Shown here one piece after another: positions 17,941-27,010 of a stretch of DNA of 64,000 nucleotides. Below the pieces are notes generated by a model, which worked only from the letters and a program-made list of their open reading frames with translations, searched no databases and had not been told where the DNA came from. Position numbers and translations under genes: made by a program. Numbering within the stretch: position 1 is the first letter of the stretch; each line of letters starts with the position of its first letter. The stretch covers positions 1,922,001 through 1,986,000 of the forward strand of contig CALSTV010000001.1 in the NCBI GenBank assembly GCA_943789365.1. The letters run 5' to 3'. The stretch comes from an uncultured Flavobacteriaceae bacterium. GTDB lineage: Bacteria; Bacteroidota; Bacteroidia; Flavobacteriales; Flavobacteriaceae.

Positions 17941-20554
17941 ATTTGTTGTCTTTTTTTTTATCGGACTGTTTTGGGGGTTTCCTCAGATGAATAATTCTGA
18001 TAAAAAGCAACCCATAAAACAAATATTAACCGCACTAGAAAAGGAGTTTGAAGTACGTTTTTCCTATGATGCCCAGCTGTTAGACAAATACAGCTGCCCG
18101 CCTTTTACTAAGGAAATCACCTTAGCCGAAAAGCTAGACTTTCTACGCGCAGAAATCCCACTTGATTTTGAGGAGATAGATGAACGCTATATTATCATCA
18201 AAGAAAAAGCACCTGAAAAAAATATTAGACTTTGTGGTTATTTGCTAGATAAAATAAGCAGAATGCCCGTGCCAAATGCTACTGTTTGGGTGGAAAAAGA
18301 ACGCATTGGGGTATCTACAGATGCACAAGGCTACTTTGAATTGGAAGGACTGCAATCGGATTGGATTTTACGCATCGATTATTTAGGGTACTATAGCAAA
18401 AAAACCGAAGTGAATAAATTGGTAGCAGCGTATGTACAAAACGAGGAATCTGTATGTAAAACCATCGTAATGGAAGAAACCAACGAAGAACTGGAGGAAG
18501 TACTCATTAGCGATTACCTCACACAAGGAATGTCTAAGAATAGAGATGGAGCAATTCGGATATCGCCTAGAAGTTTAGGAATTTTGCCAGGCCTTACAGA
18601 ACCGGATATTTTACAAAGTTTACAATTATTACCCGGCGTACAAAGCCCTGGTGAAACCGCGTCAGATCTCCATATTCGCGGAGGAACCCCTGATCATAAC
18701 CTAGTGCTTTTTGATGGTATAAAAATGTATGAAAGCGGTCATTTCTTTGGGCTGATTTCTTCCTTTAACCCCTATATCACTCAAAAAATAGACTTTTATA
18801 GAAGCGGTACCAGTGCCAAATTCGGAGACCGGATTGGTGGGGTGCTCGATATCAGCTCCGGAGAAAATGTCCCCGAATTGAGTTATGGGTTTGGGGTCAA
18901 TCTATTGCATGCAGACGCCTATATCAAGGCACCGCTGTTTAACGGTAAAGTAGGGGTTTTGTTTTCGGTACGTCGCTCATTAACTGACTTTTTCGAATCC
19001 ATCACCTACAAAAGCTTTTCAGAAAGTGTTTTTCAAAACACACGTATTGTAGCGGAGGAGACACTGGACACCAATAATTTGGTAACTGCGGATAACACCT
19101 TCTTTTTTCACGACTACAATCTAAAAGTTATTGCCGATCTTTCAGACAAAGATAAGCTGGTATTCAGTAACTTATACAACAAAAACGACTTGGAATACAG
19201 CGCAATCAGCGAACGCTTTCGCGAAACAATAAATGACCAAATTGGCATTCAAAACAGGGGTAGCAATTTAAAATGGTCAAGAATATGGAGCCCGAAATGG
19301 CAGCAACAGGTTGAAGTGAGCTCGTCTTATTATGAATTTGACTACTATGGGGAACGCACCGTAGTCAGGAAAAACCCGGAGAACAACGTAGAAGATGAAT
19401 TTGTAAAATACAACGAAGTAGGGGACTTTTCGATAAAATATGATATAGCACAGAATGTATCGGAAAGAACCAAATGGACTCATGGTTATCAGTTTTCACA
19501 GAGCGCAGTAGACTACCGCTACGAGAACACGAACAGAGAAAACGGTGGAAACCAACTTTTGGAAACCAATGCTTCAGAGAATCAAACCCATGCCTTTTTT
19601 ACCGAATACAGTTATCAAAAAGATGAAAAATGGGACTTAAATTTGGGATTACGGGTAAATTATTTTAACGCTGTCGCACAAACCTATTTAGAACCAAGAT
19701 TTTCGCTATCCAATCAATTGTCAGAAGCCTTTCAACTGAAATTTTCAGCTGAAGTTAAAAATCAGGTGGTCAGTCAGATTATTGAATTTAGAAACAACGG
19801 TCTAGGCTTAGAAGATGATATTTGGGCAATTTCCAACAATGTGGAAATACCTACCCTGCAAAACTACCAACTTTCAGGAGGATTGATTTTACAAAAAAAT
19901 GGCTGGAATGTCGATATCGATTTTTATACAAGAAAAATTGAAGGACTTACCCTGTTAACCGAAGATTTGGTGACTAGAGCACCCCAATATTTATCGGGAA
20001 TCTCACGAACCAACGGAATGGATTTCCTCTTAAAAAAGCGCTTTGGCAATTACCGGTCTTGGATCAGTTATACCTTGTCCAAAACTCTATTTACCTACGA
20101 TGGGATTAATAACGGAAATTCCTTTGATGGCACTTATGATATTCCGCATTCTTTTGTATGGTCGCATACCTATACTTTACAAAATTTTGATTTTTCTTTG
20201 GGTTGGAAGCTGCGTTCCGGAACTCCATATACAAAAGCTATAGGAATTGAAGAACGTCCCAATGGAGGAGGCCGGATTATTTATGAAGACGAAATCAATT
20301 CCAACCGTTTACCAGCCTACAAAAAAGTCGACTTTTCGGCAACCTATAAATTCAAGCTTTCTAAAAATGGAAAATCACAAGGAAAAATAGGGATTTCCTT
20401 GTTAAATGTCTTTAATACTACCAACATCCTAGACCGCTATTATGAGACGCAGGTCATCAGAGAACCCAACCAGCCAGAAGAGCGCATTTTAGTAGAAACC
20501 GACCAACTCTCAATCGGATTTACTCCTAATTTGGTGTTTCGAGCCTCTTTTTAA
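17930..20554 (+). CDS. TonB-dependent receptor with N-terminal STN signalling domain
   Basis: An 874-residue outer-membrane receptor. A short signal peptide (about 1-19) is followed by an STN-type signalling domain (about 25-100, IKQILTALEKEFEVRFSYD). A CarboxypepD_reg-like repeat comes next (about 102-185), then the plug (about 205-310) with the SDLHIRGGTPDHNLVLFDGI segment, and a beta-barrel ending in NLVFRASF. The STN domain is the part that contacts FecR, so ligand binding outside can switch on the ECF sigma factor upstream. There is no SusD partner, which argues against a SusC-type glycan importer and leaves a metal chelate, peptide or polymer as substrate. Start ATG 17930 lies inside the end of fecR. 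Confidence 0.93.
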   Translation: MWNKFVVFFFIGLFWGFPQMNNSDKKQPIKQILTALEKEFEVRFSYDAQLLDKYSCPPFTKEITLAEKLDFLRAEIPLDFEEIDERYIIIKEKAPEKNIRLCGYLLDKISRMPVPNATVWVEKERIGVSTDAQGYFELEGLQSDWILRIDYLGYYSKKTEVNKLVAAYVQNEESVCKTIVMEETNEELEEVLISDYLTQGMSKNRDGAIRISPRSLGILPGLTEPDILQSLQLLPGVQSPGETASDLHIRGGTPDHNLVLFDGIKMYESGHFFGLISSFNPYITQKIDFYRSGTSAKFGDRIGGVLDISSGENVPELSYGFGVNLLHADAYIKAPLFNGKVGVLFSVRRSLTDFFESITYKSFSESVFQNTRIVAEETLDTNNLVTADNTFFFHDYNLKVIADLSDKDKLVFSNLYNKNDLEYSAISERFRETINDQIGIQNRGSNLKWSRIWSPKWQQQVEVSSSYYEFDYYGERTVVRKNPENNVEDEFVKYNEVGDFSIKYDIAQNVSERTKWTHGYQFSQSAVDYRYENTNRENGGNQLLETNASENQTHAFFTEYSYQKDEKWDLNLGLRVNYFNAVAQTYLEPRFSLSNQLSEAFQLKFSAEVKNQVVSQIIEFRNNGLGLEDDIWAISNNVEIPTLQNYQLSGGLILQKNGWNVDIDFYTRKIEGLTLLTEDLVTRAPQYLSGISRTNGMDFLLKKRFGNYRSWISYTLSKTLFTYDGINNGNSFDGTYDIPHSFVWSHTYTLQNFDFSLGWKLRSGTPYTKAIGIEERPNGGGRIIYEDEINSNRLPAYKKVDFSATYKFKLSKNGKSQGKIGISLLNVFNTTNILDRYYETQVIREPNQPEERILVETDQLSIGFTPNLVFRASF

Positions 20555-20561
20555 AGAGGTT

Positions 20562-21260
20562 TTATTCGTAAAAGACACTCATTTCTTCGAGTTCTTTGCG
20601 TTTGAGGTTCGGCACCCAAGTGGGTTGTTTGGCAAAACCTATGGGCAGCAATAAAAAGGGGCGTTCATTGGTAGGTCGCTTCAATAGTTTTGTTAAAAAG
20701 TTCATAGGGCTTGGTGTATGTGTTAATGTCACAAGTCCGGCGTTATGAATAGCTGAGATTAACAATCCACTAGCAATGCCAACCGATTCATTTACGTAGT
20801 AATTGTTGTGTTTAACTTTGTTTTCATCGAGTTCGTAGGCTCTTTTAAACACCACAATCAACCACGGAGCTTCTTCTAAAAAAGGTTTGCTAAAAGTTGT
20901 GTCAAAAGGTTTTAAATCATCTTTCCAGCGCTCACTCATACGGTGGTCGTAGTTTTCTTTTTCTTCTTTTTCTGCTGCGATTCGAATTTTAGACTTCAGC
21001 GCTGGATTTGAAATTGCACAAAATGTCCAAGGCTGTTTATGAGCTCCGGACGGTGCAGTGGATGCCGATTTAATGATGTTTTCAATAACTTTCTTTGGAA
21101 TATCTGAGGTAGAAAATTCCCTTATCGAGCGTCTGGTGTCGAGGTTTTCGAAATAAGCTTTGCTAGATGAAATTAACGCTTCATTGGATCGTTCGTTACA
21201 AATAAAGCAAGACGATTGCTCGCTCCATGCATGGGCTCTAATGACATAGTGAAGTATGTT
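20562..21260 (-). pseudogene. Nitroreductase-family protein without a usable start codon
   Basis: A flavin-dependent nitroreductase/iodotyrosine-deiodinase-like reading frame. Homology by eye covers TRRSIREFSTSDIPKKVIEN, the FMN-binding STAPSGAHKQPWTF motif, MSERWKDDLKPFDTTF, YYVNESVGIASGLLISAIHN and THTPSPMNFLTKLLKRP to the stop at 20562. The frame is open upstream to a TAA at 21261-21263, but it contains no ATG, GTG or TTG before ATG 20937-20939, which would delete the FMN-binding N-terminal third. Two ATGs near 21230 are in the other frames. Either the start was lost by mutation or a small indel, or a rare codon (ATT/ATA/CTG) is used. The gene converges on the TonB receptor, 7 bases away. 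Confidence 0.6.
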
Positions 21261-21339
21261 TTAAATTCAGCTTAAAGATATAAAACTGTAATTTTAATAG
21301 GGCCAAAGATTCAAAATAATTTAGACGCGATTCTTAAAT

Positions 21340-21912
21340 TTAATCAACGAAAGTACCTGCTCCAATTAGTAGGTTTTCGAGTTTAACAATATAACTAAAT
21401 TTCTTTTTTATAACTAGGTCGGTTGGGTCTTCCCAAAAATACCAAGCCCAGGTGGTTGGTGATTGGTTTGTGAGTTCAATGAAATCATGAACCGCGTATT
21501 TACCCGTAATATCCTGTGTATTGTACCGGTTAAGTCCAATGTCTTCTTCTCTGAATCCGTGAGCAACCATAATGGCTTCTTCATTATCTTTGTTGCTAAT
21601 ATCTAATACAAATATATAGAGTTCGTTATCAATAAATTGTGGTAAGGGATTTGGCGCGCTCAATCCAGAATACGCCTCGGGAACACCTTGTTCTTGTATA
21701 TAAGAAACAGCAGCGTTTACAAAATCAATAACTCTAGTTTTTTGTGAATCCGAAAGGCATATAAAAAAACAACTTCCATCGTCTTCCTCTACAGAATTGT
21801 CAAAATTACAAGCATTTGTGTCGGTACAGCCCTGTATAGAATTATTGTTTTTACAGGAGGTTGAAATGATAGCAAAGAATAGCGAAAAAGTGACGAATAA
21901 TTTCAAATTCAT
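21340..21912 (-). CDS. Lipoprotein with single Cache (sCache_2-like) domain, paralogue 2
   Basis: A 190-residue predicted lipoprotein. The start is set at ATG 21912 because it opens the signal MNLKLFVTFSLFFAIISTSC and gives the same length as its paralogue. An upstream in-frame ATG at 21972 would add 20 residues that do not fit. After the lipid Cys comes a short Cys/Asp motif, GCTDTNACNF...DDGSC, a common surface motif in Bacteroidota. Residues about 55-190 resemble a Cache_2-type sensor domain: ELYIFVLDI, a GKYAVHDFIEL helix, the W-x-W region TWAWYFWEDPTD, and KKKFSYIVKLENLLIGAGTFVD at the end. There is no membrane-anchored kinase or chemoreceptor part, so the partner is unknown. It sits 76 bases downstream of the second copy. 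Confidence 0.8.
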   Translation of the reverse strand: MNLKLFVTFSLFFAIISTSCKNNNSIQGCTDTNACNFDNSVEEDDGSCFFICLSDSQKTRVIDFVNAAVSYIQEQGVPEAYSGLSAPNPLPQFIDNELYIFVLDISNKDNEEAIMVAHGFREEDIGLNRYNTQDITGKYAVHDFIELTNQSPTTWAWYFWEDPTDLVIKKKFSYIVKLENLLIGAGTFVD

Positions 21913-21988
21913 GATGTCTTTATTTGGTACTTGATAGTAAGTTAGGAAGTAAAACTGAGCGCTATGGTGCATCTAGATGTTGACAATA

Positions 21989-22561
21989 TTAGTCGACGAA
22001 TATCCCGGCACCAATAATATAATCTCCTGATTTTACGATATAACTGAATTTCTTTTTGATGTTTGAATCACTTGGATCCGTCCAATAATACCAAGACCAG
22101 GCGGTGTCGTTGCTTTCTAAAAGCTGAAGGAATTCTTGAACAAAATACTTGCCGTATTGGTCTATCTGATCATACTGATTTTCACCAATTAAATTTTCAT
22201 TAGCGCCATGTGCCAACATAGGTACTTCTTGATTTTCGACATTGCGAATATCGAGTAAAAAAATATAGAGTTCGTCGGTAATATATTCAGCGGCTGGTGA
22301 AGGTGCGCTAAAAGCTGTAATGGCGTCTGAAACATCATGATTTTCTAAGTAGTCGATGGCAGAATTTACAAAATCTATCACAGTGGCTCGTTCCGTTTCT
22401 GAAAGGCATATGGAATAACAACTTCCATCGTTTTCTTCTGCGTTAACATCAAAATTACAGGCGTTAGTGTCGGTGCATCCTTGGGTAGGATTGTCGTCTT
22501 TGCAGGAAGCAAAAGTTAAGAAAGAGGCAATTAAGATACACGTATAGGATACTGTTTTCAT
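21989..22561 (-). CDS. Lipoprotein with single Cache (sCache_2-like) domain, paralogue 1
   Basis: A 190-residue lipoprotein with the signal MKTVSYTCILIASFLTFASC and a good lipobox (FASC). It is colinear with the product of 21340-21912: the same GCTDTNACNF...NDGSC motif, ELYIFLLDI, GKYFVQEFLQL, TAWSWYYWTDPSD and the identical run KKKFSYIVK, ending IIGAGIFVD. The two are clearly a tandem duplication with diverged middles. Cache domains bind small ligands outside the cytoplasm, usually as part of a kinase or chemoreceptor. Here the domain stands alone on a lipid anchor, which suggests a ligand-capture role or a sensor subunit for a protein encoded elsewhere (inference). Confidence 0.8.
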   Translation of the reverse strand: MKTVSYTCILIASFLTFASCKDDNPTQGCTDTNACNFDVNAEENDGSCYSICLSETERATVIDFVNSAIDYLENHDVSDAITAFSAPSPAAEYITDELYIFLLDIRNVENQEVPMLAHGANENLIGENQYDQIDQYGKYFVQEFLQLLESNDTAWSWYYWTDPSDSNIKKKFSYIVKSGDYIIGAGIFVD

Positions 22562-22660
22562 CAGATTAGAGTTTTAATATATTGCGACAAAAGTAAACAA
22601 AATATTAATAATTAACAAAAGTATATGTGAAAAACACGAAATCAGAAAAGCTTTCTACCC

Positions 22661-23803
22661 TTAGTTAGACTCCTTAACATGTAAGAGACGCGTGAGTTTG
22701 ATGGAAAGATCTAAAAGAATGACCTTGGCATTTCCATTACGTTCAATATGATACAGCGCATCACTCACTTCTTTTTCAATTTCAAGAATATTACCACTGT
22801 GAATGAAGGGTGCAAACTTATCCAGAGAAAATCCTTGTGTTTGAGTTTCTAAAAACACCAGGTCTTTAACTTTGTAATTGGAAAGCAAGGCTTGTCTAAA
22901 AAATTGCAGACAATAGTGTAGAAAACGTTTTTGTGTTTCTCTTCCAGATTTGGCAATAGCATCACTCCATTCAATTAGTTTCTGAATAACAGCTGCATTA
23001 CCTTTTGCTTTAAATGCAGTTCGAATCCATTGAACAAACCAAGTTTCGAAAATCAAATCATTTGAATCGTTTCTTAACAGATGCAGTGCTTTGTTGAAAT
23101 TTCCTTCTGCCTGATGTGCAATTTTTGAAGCTTCCGCAGGAAATGAATTCTCGCGTTCGATTAAGGCATTTGCGATATCATTTTCACTCAAAACGGGAAA
23201 GTGTAGCAACTGACATCTTGATAAAATGGTATTGATAATTTGTTCTTGGTCTTCAGCGACTAGAAGAAAAATTGTTTTTTCCGGTGGTTCTTCAATAAGT
23301 TTTAGCAATTTATTGGCCGCAGCGGTATTCATTTTTTCTGCCATCCAGATAAGCATCACTTTATAACCACCTTCATAGGATTTTAGCTGTAGTGATTTCA
23401 CAATTTGTTCGGCCTCGTCGACCCCAATTTGTCCTTGCTTGTTCTCAATACCAATATGTTGGAACCAATTGAACAAATTTCCATAAGGTTGCTCCTTTAT
23501 AAAACTCCGCCAGTCGTCTAAAAATAAATTAGAGACCGGGTGCTTTTTTACCTTGTCATTTGGCGCTACAGGAAAGGCAAAATGCAAATCGGGATGTGCC
23601 AAATTTTCACACTTTAAATTACAAGCAGCGGCATCGCCGTTGGTAGCACATAAAAGGTATTGTGCATAGGCAATTGCCGTGGTCAAGGTACCACAGCCTT
23701 CATTTCCGATAAACAACTGCGCATGCGGAATCCGACCGTTATCCGCCGATGTTTTTAAATGGTTTTTAATATGTTCCTGACCGATGATGTCTGTAAAAAG
23801 CAT
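22661..23803 (-). CDS. holB: DNA polymerase III delta' subunit
   Basis: A 380-residue clamp-loader subunit. The start MLFTDIIGQEHIKNHLKT at ATG 23803 is the usual delta' opening; a TTG six bases upstream is less likely. The AAA+ fold is visible: a P-loop region IGNEGCGTLTT in which the Lys of Walker A is missing, the zinc-type Cys cluster (C..CNLKCENLAHPDLHF), the DEAEQIVKSLQ segment, and MNTAAANKLLKLIEEPPE with the SRCQ sensor. Delta' of the clamp loader does not need ATP binding, so the altered P-loop need not mean loss of function. It runs divergently from pgk. Confidence 0.92.
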   Translation of the reverse strand: MLFTDIIGQEHIKNHLKTSADNGRIPHAQLFIGNEGCGTLTTAIAYAQYLLCATNGDAAACNLKCENLAHPDLHFAFPVAPNDKVKKHPVSNLFLDDWRSFIKEQPYGNLFNWFQHIGIENKQGQIGVDEAEQIVKSLQLKSYEGGYKVMLIWMAEKMNTAAANKLLKLIEEPPEKTIFLLVAEDQEQIINTILSRCQLLHFPVLSENDIANALIERENSFPAEASKIAHQAEGNFNKALHLLRNDSNDLIFETWFVQWIRTAFKAKGNAAVIQKLIEWSDAIAKSGRETQKRFLHYCLQFFRQALLSNYKVKDLVFLETQTQGFSLDKFAPFIHSGNILEIEKEVSDALYHIERNGNAKVILLDLSIKLTRLLHVKESN

Positions 23804-23936
23804 GCACAAATATACTATAAAGAAGTGATGTAAAAGCTAAGATAGTATTGAATTTTAGGAAGGACGTACCAAATGGAATTACAAAAACGTTGTAGTAGAT
23901 TTCATATAAAAAAAAGCAGTCAACTGATTTTTGAAG

Positions 23937-23944
23937 TATATTTG
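23937..23944 (+). promoter_or_regulatory. -7 element of the pgk promoter
   Basis: TATATTTG matches TAnnTTTG, 24 bases before the pgk ATG. No clear -33 TTG is seen at 17-20 bases. Confidence 0.45.
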
Positions 23945-23968
23945 CTTTAAATTTTAATTTAGCAGACA

Positions 23969-25150
23969 ATGAAAACAATAAAAGACATCAATTTTGAAGG
24001 TAAAAAAGCCTTAGTTCGTGTAGATTTTAATGTTCCTTTGAACAAAGAATTTCAAGTGACAGATATCACAAGAATAAAAGCAGCAAAACCGTCCATAATA
24101 AAAATTTTAGAAGATGGAGGAGCCGCAGTATTGATGTCGCATTTAGGACGTCCGAAAGGGGTAGAATCTAAGTTTTCATTAAGTCATATTGTTGAAAAAG
24201 TAAGTGAAGTTTTAGGCGTACAAGCAAAGTTTGTTTCGAGTTGTGTAGGTGCTGAAGCAGAAGCGGCAGTTGCAGAATTGCAGGCAGGAGAAGTATTGAT
24301 TCTAGAAAACTTGCGTTTTCATAAAGAGGAAACAGCAGGAGATTTAGCCTTTTCAGAGCAGTTGTCGAAACTAGGAGATATCTATGTAAACGACGCTTTC
24401 GGAACAGCGCATAGAGCACATGCTTCAACAACTGTAGTAGCCCAGTTTTTTGAAGAAAAAGCAGCAGGTTTTGTAATGGAAGCTGAATTGGTAAATGCAG
24501 ATAAAGTATTGAAGAGTGCCGATAAACCATTTACTTCGATCATGGGCGGAGCGAAAGTTTCAGATAAGTTATTGATTATCGAAAAACTATTAGATGTTGC
24601 CGATAATATCATCATTGGAGGTGGAATGTCTTATACCTTTGCAAAAGCTGCAGGAGGGAAGATTGGAAATTCTCTTTGTGAGGATGACAAATTAGAATAT
24701 GTAAAAGAATTGCAAGAAAAGGCCAAAGCTAAAGGCGTAAACTTTATATTCCCTGTGGATACTTTGATTGCTGACGATTTCTCTAACGATGCCAATACTC
24801 AAGTGGTTGCCAAAGGTCAAATCCCTGATGGATGGGAAGGTCTAGATATTGGTCCAGCTACACAAGAGTTGTTTGCCGATGTTATTAAAAATTCTAAGAC
24901 CGTATTGTGGAACGGACCTATGGGTGTATTTGAAATTCCTGCTTTTGAAAAAGGAACTGTAGCGGTAGCTAAAGCTGTAAAAGATGCTACTGTAAATGGT
25001 GCGTTTTCATTGATTGGTGGAGGTGATTCAGCAGCAGCCATTAACAATCTTGGGTTTGGTGAAGATGTTTCTTACGTATCTACTGGTGGTGGTGCTTTAT
25101 TAGAATATATGGAAGGAAAAGTATTGCCAGGTGTAAAAGCAATTTCATAA
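23969..25150 (+). CDS. pgk: Phosphoglycerate kinase
   Basis: A 393-residue glycolytic enzyme that transfers phosphate between 1,3-bisphosphoglycerate and ADP in the cytoplasm. The N-terminal domain shows [12 protein letters not shown], the substrate-binding MSHLGRPKG and [10 protein letters not shown]. The hinge and C-terminal nucleotide domain show [30 protein letters not shown] and the [13 protein letters not shown] loop. The length is typical. It is monocistronic, with its own -7 element and a strong terminator at 25186-25217. Confidence 0.98.
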   Translation: MKTIKDINFEGKKALVRVDFNVPLNKEFQVTDITRIKAAKPSIIKILEDGGAAVLMSHLGRPKGVESKFSLSHIVEKVSEVLGVQAKFVSSCVGAEAEAAVAELQAGEVLILENLRFHKEETAGDLAFSEQLSKLGDIYVNDAFGTAHRAHASTTVVAQFFEEKAAGFVMEAELVNADKVLKSADKPFTSIMGGAKVSDKLLIIEKLLDVADNIIIGGGMSYTFAKAAGGKIGNSLCEDDKLEYVKELQEKAKAKGVNFIFPVDTLIADDFSNDANTQVVAKGQIPDGWEGLDIGPATQELFADVIKNSKTVLWNGPMGVFEIPAFEKGTVAVAKAVKDATVNGAFSLIGGGDSAAAINNLGFGEDVSYVSTGGGALLEYMEGKVLPGVKAIS

Positions 25151-25185
25151 AGATAAAGGAGATCTCATTCGAGGTACTTTAAAAA

Positions 25186-25217
25186 AACGCTCTCATTAGT
25201 TTGAGAGCGTTTTTTTT
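25186..25217 (+). terminator. Rho-independent terminator after pgk
   Basis: Perfect 10-bp stem AACGCTCTCA (25186-25195) / TGAGAGCGTT (25202-25211) with a 6-base loop and an eight-T tail. Confidence 0.92.
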
Positions 25218-25261
25218 ATTATTTTAGTGAACCTCAAAAAACCGAGCTTAATTTTATTTCT

Positions 25262-26299
25262 ATGAAAAACTCCCCGCTATTTTCCAAGGATATTCCTGTT
25301 GGCGATATTTGTTTAGGAACCATGACCTTTGGTGAGCAAAACTCAGAAAAAGAAGCACACGAACAATTGAACTATGCCTTTTCAAAAGGGGTGCGTTTTA
25401 TTGATACTGCTGAAATGTATTCGGTACCTGGTAGAAAGGAAACACAAGGAGATAGTGAACGTATAGTTGGCTCTTGGATGCAAAACCAAAAGCGGGAAGA
25501 TCTTGTGATTGCTACCAAAATAACAGGACCTAATCCGGGTTTGTCTTATATTCGGAATCCTTTGAACTTTTCAAATGACTCTATTGATATTGCCATAGAA
25601 AACAATCTAAAGCGATTGCGTACAGATTATATAGATATTTACCAATTGCACTGGCCTGAACGCAAAGCTAATTTCTTTGGTAAGTTAAACTATAAGCATG
25701 ATTTTGAAGACCAGTGGGAAGATAATTTTCACGAAGTAATTGAAAAGTTGGATAGTCTAGTAAGACAAGGGAAAATTCGTCATTACGGCGTTTCAAACGA
25801 AACACCATGGGGTTTGATGCGTCATTTGGAAGAAAGCAAAAAGCACGATTTGTCGCGTGCGCAAACCATTCAAAACCCTTATTCATTGTTGAATAGAACC
25901 TATGAAGTAGGTTTGGCTGAAATTTCAATGCGTGAACAAGTGGGATTGCTTGCTTATTCTCCACTTGCTTTTGGAGCACTGTCAGGAAAATATCTAGGAG
26001 GGAAATTACCTGAAAAGTCACGATTGAAATTGTACCCAGTGTTTTCGAGGTACACCAATAGAGAGTCCGTTATTTTGACTGAGAAATATGCGGAATTGGC
26101 AAAAAAGCTCGACATTAGTTTAACAAATTTATCCTTGGCATTTGTCAAACAACAGCCTTTTGTGAAATCGACCATTATTGGTGCTACTACCATGGATCAA
26201 TTAAAAGAAAATATTGCAAGCTTCGATGTCGTTTTGTCTGAAGAAGTATTGCAAGAAATTGATGAGATTCAGAAGCTACAGCCAAATCCTGCACCTTAA
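25262..26299 (+). CDS. Aldo/keto reductase (Tas-like)
   Basis: A 345-residue NADPH-dependent (beta/alpha)8 oxidoreductase. The family marks are ICLGTMTFGEQNSE, RFIDTAEMYSVP with the catalytic Asp and Tyr, DYIDIYQLHWPERK with the catalytic His, IRHYGVSNETPWGLM, and LAYSPLAFGALSGKYL with the C-terminal cofactor loop IIGATTMDQLKENI. The insertion RKANFFGK...FEDQWEDNFHEV resembles E. coli Tas. The substrate is unknown. It stands alone between the pgk terminator and the nrf promoter region. Confidence 0.92.
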   Translation: MKNSPLFSKDIPVGDICLGTMTFGEQNSEKEAHEQLNYAFSKGVRFIDTAEMYSVPGRKETQGDSERIVGSWMQNQKREDLVIATKITGPNPGLSYIRNPLNFSNDSIDIAIENNLKRLRTDYIDIYQLHWPERKANFFGKLNYKHDFEDQWEDNFHEVIEKLDSLVRQGKIRHYGVSNETPWGLMRHLEESKKHDLSRAQTIQNPYSLLNRTYEVGLAEISMREQVGLLAYSPLAFGALSGKYLGGKLPEKSRLKLYPVFSRYTNRESVILTEKYAELAKKLDISLTNLSLAFVKQQPFVKSTIIGATTMDQLKENIASFDVVLSEEVLQEIDEIQKLQPNPAP

Positions 26300-26310
26300 T
26301 TTTTCAAAAC

Positions 26311-26322
26311 TGACATCTGTCA
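26311..26322 (+). promoter_or_regulatory. Candidate CRP/FNR-family operator before nrfH
   Basis: TGACATCTGTCA contains the half-sites TGAC and GTCA separated by four bases, the spacing of FNR/NnrR/DNR-type sites (TTGAC-N4-GTCAA). The outer bases are C and T instead of T and A. It lies just upstream of the putative nrfHA promoter, near -41 if transcription starts about 6 bases after the -7 element. Confidence 0.45.
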
Positions 26323-26325
26323 TAG

Positions 26326-26352
26326 TTTGAGGGGCTAGGTTGTATATTTTTG
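26326..26352 (+). promoter_or_regulatory. Putative nrfHA promoter
   Basis: TTTG at 26326-26329 and the exact -7 match TATTTTTG at 26345-26352, with a 15-base spacer, shorter than usual. A GAGGGGCTAGG stretch fills the spacer. The position fits the nrfH start at 26400. Confidence 0.45.
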
Positions 26353-26399
26353 TAGCGTGAAGTAGGACCAATTATGAATTGAACCTAAACTTAATAGAG

Positions 26400-27008
26400 A
26401 TGCGTAGAATATTCAGATTTTTAATACCACCAAAAGAATGGTTAATGCCTGTAATTATTTTATTAGGTGCACTTGTGGGTCTAACAACCTACGCTTTGAT
26501 AGAATCCAAGGCAGTTTCCTATTTGTCTGACGATCCAAAAACCTGTGTAAATTGTCATGTTATGACCCCTCAATATGCAACCTGGTTAAAAAGTTCACAT
26601 CGAGAATGGGCAACCTGTAACGATTGCCATGTTCCGCATGATAATGTTTTTAAAAAATATGCATTTAAAGCAATGGATGGCTTATACCATGCATCTGTAT
26701 TTACCGCGGGTTTAGAGCCTGAAGTTATTCGAATGAGAGAAGCAGGAGTGGAAGTAGTTCATAACAACTGTATTCGTTGCCATCAAGATCAAGTAGTGGA
26801 TGCAAAACTCACCGCCACGGTTGAGAATCATAAAAGTAATATGACGGATCGCAAATGTTGGGAATGTCATAAAGAAGTGCCCCATGGAAAAATACACAGC
26901 TTATCTTCCGTAAAATATTATGGAAAAGTGCCTAGTGAACATCAAGAAACGGTGCCCGCTTGGTTAGAGAATTATATAGAAAATTTAGACACTAAAAACG
27001 AAGAATAA
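26400..27008 (+). CDS. nrfH: Cytochrome c nitrite reductase small subunit
   Basis: A 202-residue membrane-anchored tetrahaem cytochrome c of the NapC/NirT family. It takes electrons from menaquinol and passes them to NrfA in the periplasm. One transmembrane helix (about 16-34) is followed by four CxxCH haem sites: CVNCH (49-53), CNDCH (73-77), CIRCH and CWECH. The start is ATG 26400, which puts a short basic stretch MRRIFRFLIPPK before the anchor; a TTG at 26379 would add seven residues. nrfA begins 2 bases after its stop, so they are co-transcribed and probably coupled. Confidence 0.95.
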   Translation: MRRIFRFLIPPKEWLMPVIILLGALVGLTTYALIESKAVSYLSDDPKTCVNCHVMTPQYATWLKSSHREWATCNDCHVPHDNVFKKYAFKAMDGLYHASVFTAGLEPEVIRMREAGVEVVHNNCIRCHQDQVVDAKLTATVENHKSNMTDRKCWECHKEVPHGKIHSLSSVKYYGKVPSEHQETVPAWLENYIENLDTKNEE

Positions 27009-27010
27009 TT

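Noticed and set aside
22621-23803. holB as a damaged gene because the Walker A Lys is missing
   Set aside because: Delta' subunits often lack a working P-loop, and the rest of the protein is intact.
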